64,000 nt of DNA from NCBI RefSeq assembly GCF_014651035.1, contig NZ_BMWC01000005.1, forward strand, positions 248,001-312,000, read 5' to 3'. The position numbers were made by a program, and so were the translations under genes. This document shows, in pieces, positions 62,222 to 64,000 of the stretch. The notes below the pieces were generated by a model that did not search any database, was not told the DNA's origin, and saw only the letters and a program-made list of their open reading frames with translations. This stretch comes from Streptomyces lomondensis. Its GTDB lineage: Bacteria > Actinomycetota > Actinomycetes > Streptomycetales > Streptomycetaceae. Numbering within the stretch: the first letter of the stretch is position 1; the number at the start of each line of letters is the position of its first letter.

Positions 62222-63721
62222 GTGACCATGCTGTCGAAGTTCCCTTACCTGAGGCAGGACTTCCTCGCCTCCATCGTCGTCTTCCTGGTCGCCGTGCCGC
62301 TGTGCGTCGGCGTGGCGGTCGCCTCCGGCGTCCCCGCCGAACTCGGCCTCATCACCGGCATCGTGGGCGGCATCGTCACCGGGCTCATGCCCGGCAGCAG
62401 CCTTCAGGTCTCCGGGCCCGCCGCCGGTCTCACCGTGCTGGTCTTCGAGGCCGTCAGCGAGTTCGGGGTGGGCACGCTCGGCGTGATCGTGCTGATCGCC
62501 GGCCTGCTCCAGCTCGCCATGGGCTTCCTCGGGATCGGCCGCTGGTTCAGGGCGATATCCGTCTCGGTCGTCGAGGGCATGCTCTGCGGTATCGGCCTGG
62601 TGATCATCGCCGGGCAGATCTACGCGGCGGCGGGCCTGAAGGCGCCGGATTCCGGTATCGGCAAGATCGCGGGTCTGCCCGGGGCGTTCGCCGACGCGCT
62701 CGGCAGCACCACGGCCCTGATCTCCCTCGCGATCGGCGCGGGCACCATCGCCGTCATCGTGCTGTGGAAGAAGCTGCCGAAGGCCGTGCAGACCGTGCCC
62801 GGCGCCCTCGCGGCGGTCGTCCTGGCCACGGTCGCCACGCTCGCCTTCAGCCTGCCGGTCGCCACCGTCCAGGTGGAGGGTCTGCTCGGCGTCATCCAGC
62901 CGCCCGGGGCCGAGGCCTTCGGCGAGCTGGCCGGCCCGGCCATCTGGGGCACCATCATCGCGTTCGCGCTGATCGCCTCGGCCGAGTCCCTGTTCAGCGC
63001 GGCGGCCGTGGACCGGCTGCACGACGGTCCGCGCACCGAGTACAACAAGGAGATGGTCGCCCAGGGCGCGGGCAACACCCTGTGCGGTCTGCTCGGCGCG
63101 CTGCCGATGACCGCGGTCATCGTGCGCAGCTCCGCCAACGTGGCGGCGGGCGCGAAGACCAAGGCCTCGCGTGTGCTGCACGGCGTGTGGCTGCTGCTGT
63201 TCGCCGCCGCGATGCCGTGGGCCCTGGCGCTGATCCCGATCCCCGCCCTGGCCGGCATCCTCGTCCACGCGGGCTGGAAGCTGATCCCGTTCCGCCAGAT
63301 CACGGCGCTGTGGCGGGCTCACAAGGGTGAGGCCTTCATCCTGGTCGTCACCGCCGTGTCGATCGTCGCGGTGAACATGTTCGAGGGCGTGCTCATCGGT
63401 CTGGCCCTGTCGGTTGTCAAGACCGCCTGGGAGGCCTCGCACGTCAAGCTGGAGGTCATCGACAAGGGCGCCGGCCCGATCCAGGCGTACCTGTCGGGCA
63501 ACGCCACCTTCCTGCGGCTGCCGAAGATCCTCGACAGCCTGGAGGCGCTGCCCCAGGACCGCCCGGTCGAGCTGGACCTCTCGGGTCTGCACCACCTCGA
63601 CCACGCCTGCCGCACGGCCCTGGAGAGCTGGGCCGAACGCCACAGCGCGACGGGCACCGAGCCGGTGAAGGTCACGGAGCCCGAGGCGTCGCCGGAGGCC
63701 GAGAAGGTCACGGCCGCCTAG
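62222..63721 (+). CDS. SulP-family anion (bicarbonate/sulfate) transporter
   Basis: A 499-residue SulP transporter with about eleven to twelve helices (first: FLASIVVFLVAVPLCVGVAVA) and a C-terminal cytoplasmic STAS domain (about 410-480, VELDLSGLHHLDHACRTAL). Coupling to carbonic anhydrase suggests bicarbonate transport. GTG at 62222 follows the anhydrase stop by eight bases. A strong terminator lies 28 bases after its stop. Confidence 0.92.
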   Translation: MTMLSKFPYLRQDFLASIVVFLVAVPLCVGVAVASGVPAELGLITGIVGGIVTGLMPGSSLQVSGPAAGLTVLVFEAVSEFGVGTLGVIVLIAGLLQLAMGFLGIGRWFRAISVSVVEGMLCGIGLVIIAGQIYAAAGLKAPDSGIGKIAGLPGAFADALGSTTALISLAIGAGTIAVIVLWKKLPKAVQTVPGALAAVVLATVATLAFSLPVATVQVEGLLGVIQPPGAEAFGELAGPAIWGTIIAFALIASAESLFSAAAVDRLHDGPRTEYNKEMVAQGAGNTLCGLLGALPMTAVIVRSSANVAAGAKTKASRVLHGVWLLLFAAAMPWALALIPIPALAGILVHAGWKLIPFRQITALWRAHKGEAFILVVTAVSIVAVNMFEGVLIGLALSVVKTAWEASHVKLEVIDKGAGPIQAYLSGNATFLRLPKILDSLEALPQDRPVELDLSGLHHLDHACRTALESWAERHSATGTEPVKVTEPEASPEAEKVTAA

Positions 63722-63749
63722 TCCGCCCACCGGAACACCGGCACCCCTG

Positions 63750-63782
63750 GGCCGGGGCGCGCACACCATGCGCGCCCCGGCC
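63750..63782 (+). terminator. Strong terminator after the SulP gene
   Basis: Perfect 14-base stem GGCCGGGGCGCGCA / TGCGCGCCCCGGCC with loop CACCA at 63764-63768, followed by TTTCG. It closes the carbonic anhydrase operon; 63783-63889 contains the leader of the next gene and nothing else that I see. Confidence 0.75.
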
Positions 63783-63889
63783 TTTCGCATGCCCCGGCCT
63801 GCCGGGACGCCGCGGCATGGCCCCGCACCCTGTTCCAGGCATATCGTTACAGGAACAGACGAATCAGGACCTCTGACGGGGAGGTCGGC

Positions 63890-64000
63890 ATGGTCGAAGA
63901 GCTGATCGGGGCCGTGGCGGCGGCCGGGGCCGGTGGCTTCGTGTACCTGGCTTCGGCGGCACGGATCGTCAAGCAGTACGAGCGCGGGGTCGTCTTCCGG
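63890..64000 (+). CDS. Band 7/SPFH-domain membrane protein, N-terminus (partial)
   Basis: The first 37 codons run to the window end (MVEELIGAVAAAGAGGFVY start; ARIVKQYERGVVFR end). A short membrane segment followed by the YERGVVFR strand is the classic beginning of slipin/stomatin-like band-7 proteins. GGGGAGG seven bases upstream supports ATG at 63890. Function is inferred to be membrane organisation; the rest of the gene is outside. Confidence 0.75.
   Translation, partial: MVEELIGAVAAAGAGGFVYLASAARIVKQYERGVVFR

Overview
The window is a high-GC actinomycete chromosome segment, almost certainly Streptomyces. The signs are third-position G/C codon use throughout, a conservon, twin copies of a Streptomyces-type interspersed repeat, DmdR/IdeR-like iron boxes, a SpoIIE-type phosphatase fusion and many lipoprotein-dependent ABC importers. 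I saw no rRNA or tRNA genes, insertion sequences, prophage or CRISPR array. Most genes sit in tightly coupled operons with GTGA or ATGA stop/start overlaps.

Layout. Positions 1-1.7 kb hold the end of a conservon (cvnA tail, cvnB, cvnC, cvnD). From 1.7 to 6.3 kb on the minus strand are a lipoprotein and a glycine-betaine/choline-type ABC importer (ATPase, two permeases, binding lipoprotein). From 6.4 to 11.2 kb an OmpR-type two-component system is divergent from a flavin electron-transfer operon: a ferric-reductase-like membrane flavoprotein, an FMN-binding protein with a flavinylation motif, and the FMN transferase ApbE. At 11.5-12.5 kb is an LPG-synthase-like membrane protein.

From 12.5 to 23.7 kb lies the most interesting unit. 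A Dpp/Nik/Cnt-type importer (fused double ATPase, two permeases, family-5 binding lipoprotein) is divergent from an operon encoding an Fe/2-oxoglutarate oxygenase, SbnB-like dehydrogenase, PLP decarboxylase, SbnA-like synthase and MATE exporter. Two iron boxes lie in the shared 304-base promoter region. I read it as an iron-regulated, L-2,3-diaminopropionate-based metallophore system. No NRPS or NIS synthetase is in the window.

From 23.6 to 30.4 kb is a LacI-controlled sugar importer with a GH42 beta-galactosidase; the LacI gene has two near-identical palindromic operators. At 30.5-33.4 kb is a large sensor phosphatase/anti-sigma fusion. From 33.5 to 53.3 kb is a glycan-utilisation region. 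It encodes a GH84 hexosaminidase, SIS protein, RpiR regulator, GH38 alpha-mannosidase with a small coupled partner, sugar ABC importer, GH3 glycosidase, GlcNAc-kinase-like protein, GH5-like glycosidase and NagZ-like GH3. Several of its promoters share a 16-base element, suggesting one regulon that takes apart mannose/GlcNAc glycans.

From 53.4 kb onward are a receptor-like membrane protein with an external periplasmic-binding fold, then housekeeping genes (msrB, murC, a RibD-like reductase, a ZapE-like ATPase). The window ends with a secreted small protein, beta-carbonic anhydrase and SulP transporter operon and the start of a band-7/SPFH gene.

Small-scale oddities include a 28-bp array running through the GH84 stop region and a 54-bp array inside the GlcNAc-kinase gene. 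An interspersed repeat is embedded in frame in the gene after the mannosidase. There is also a possible AUC start for the GH5-like gene and a palindrome that exactly fills the nagZ promoter spacer.
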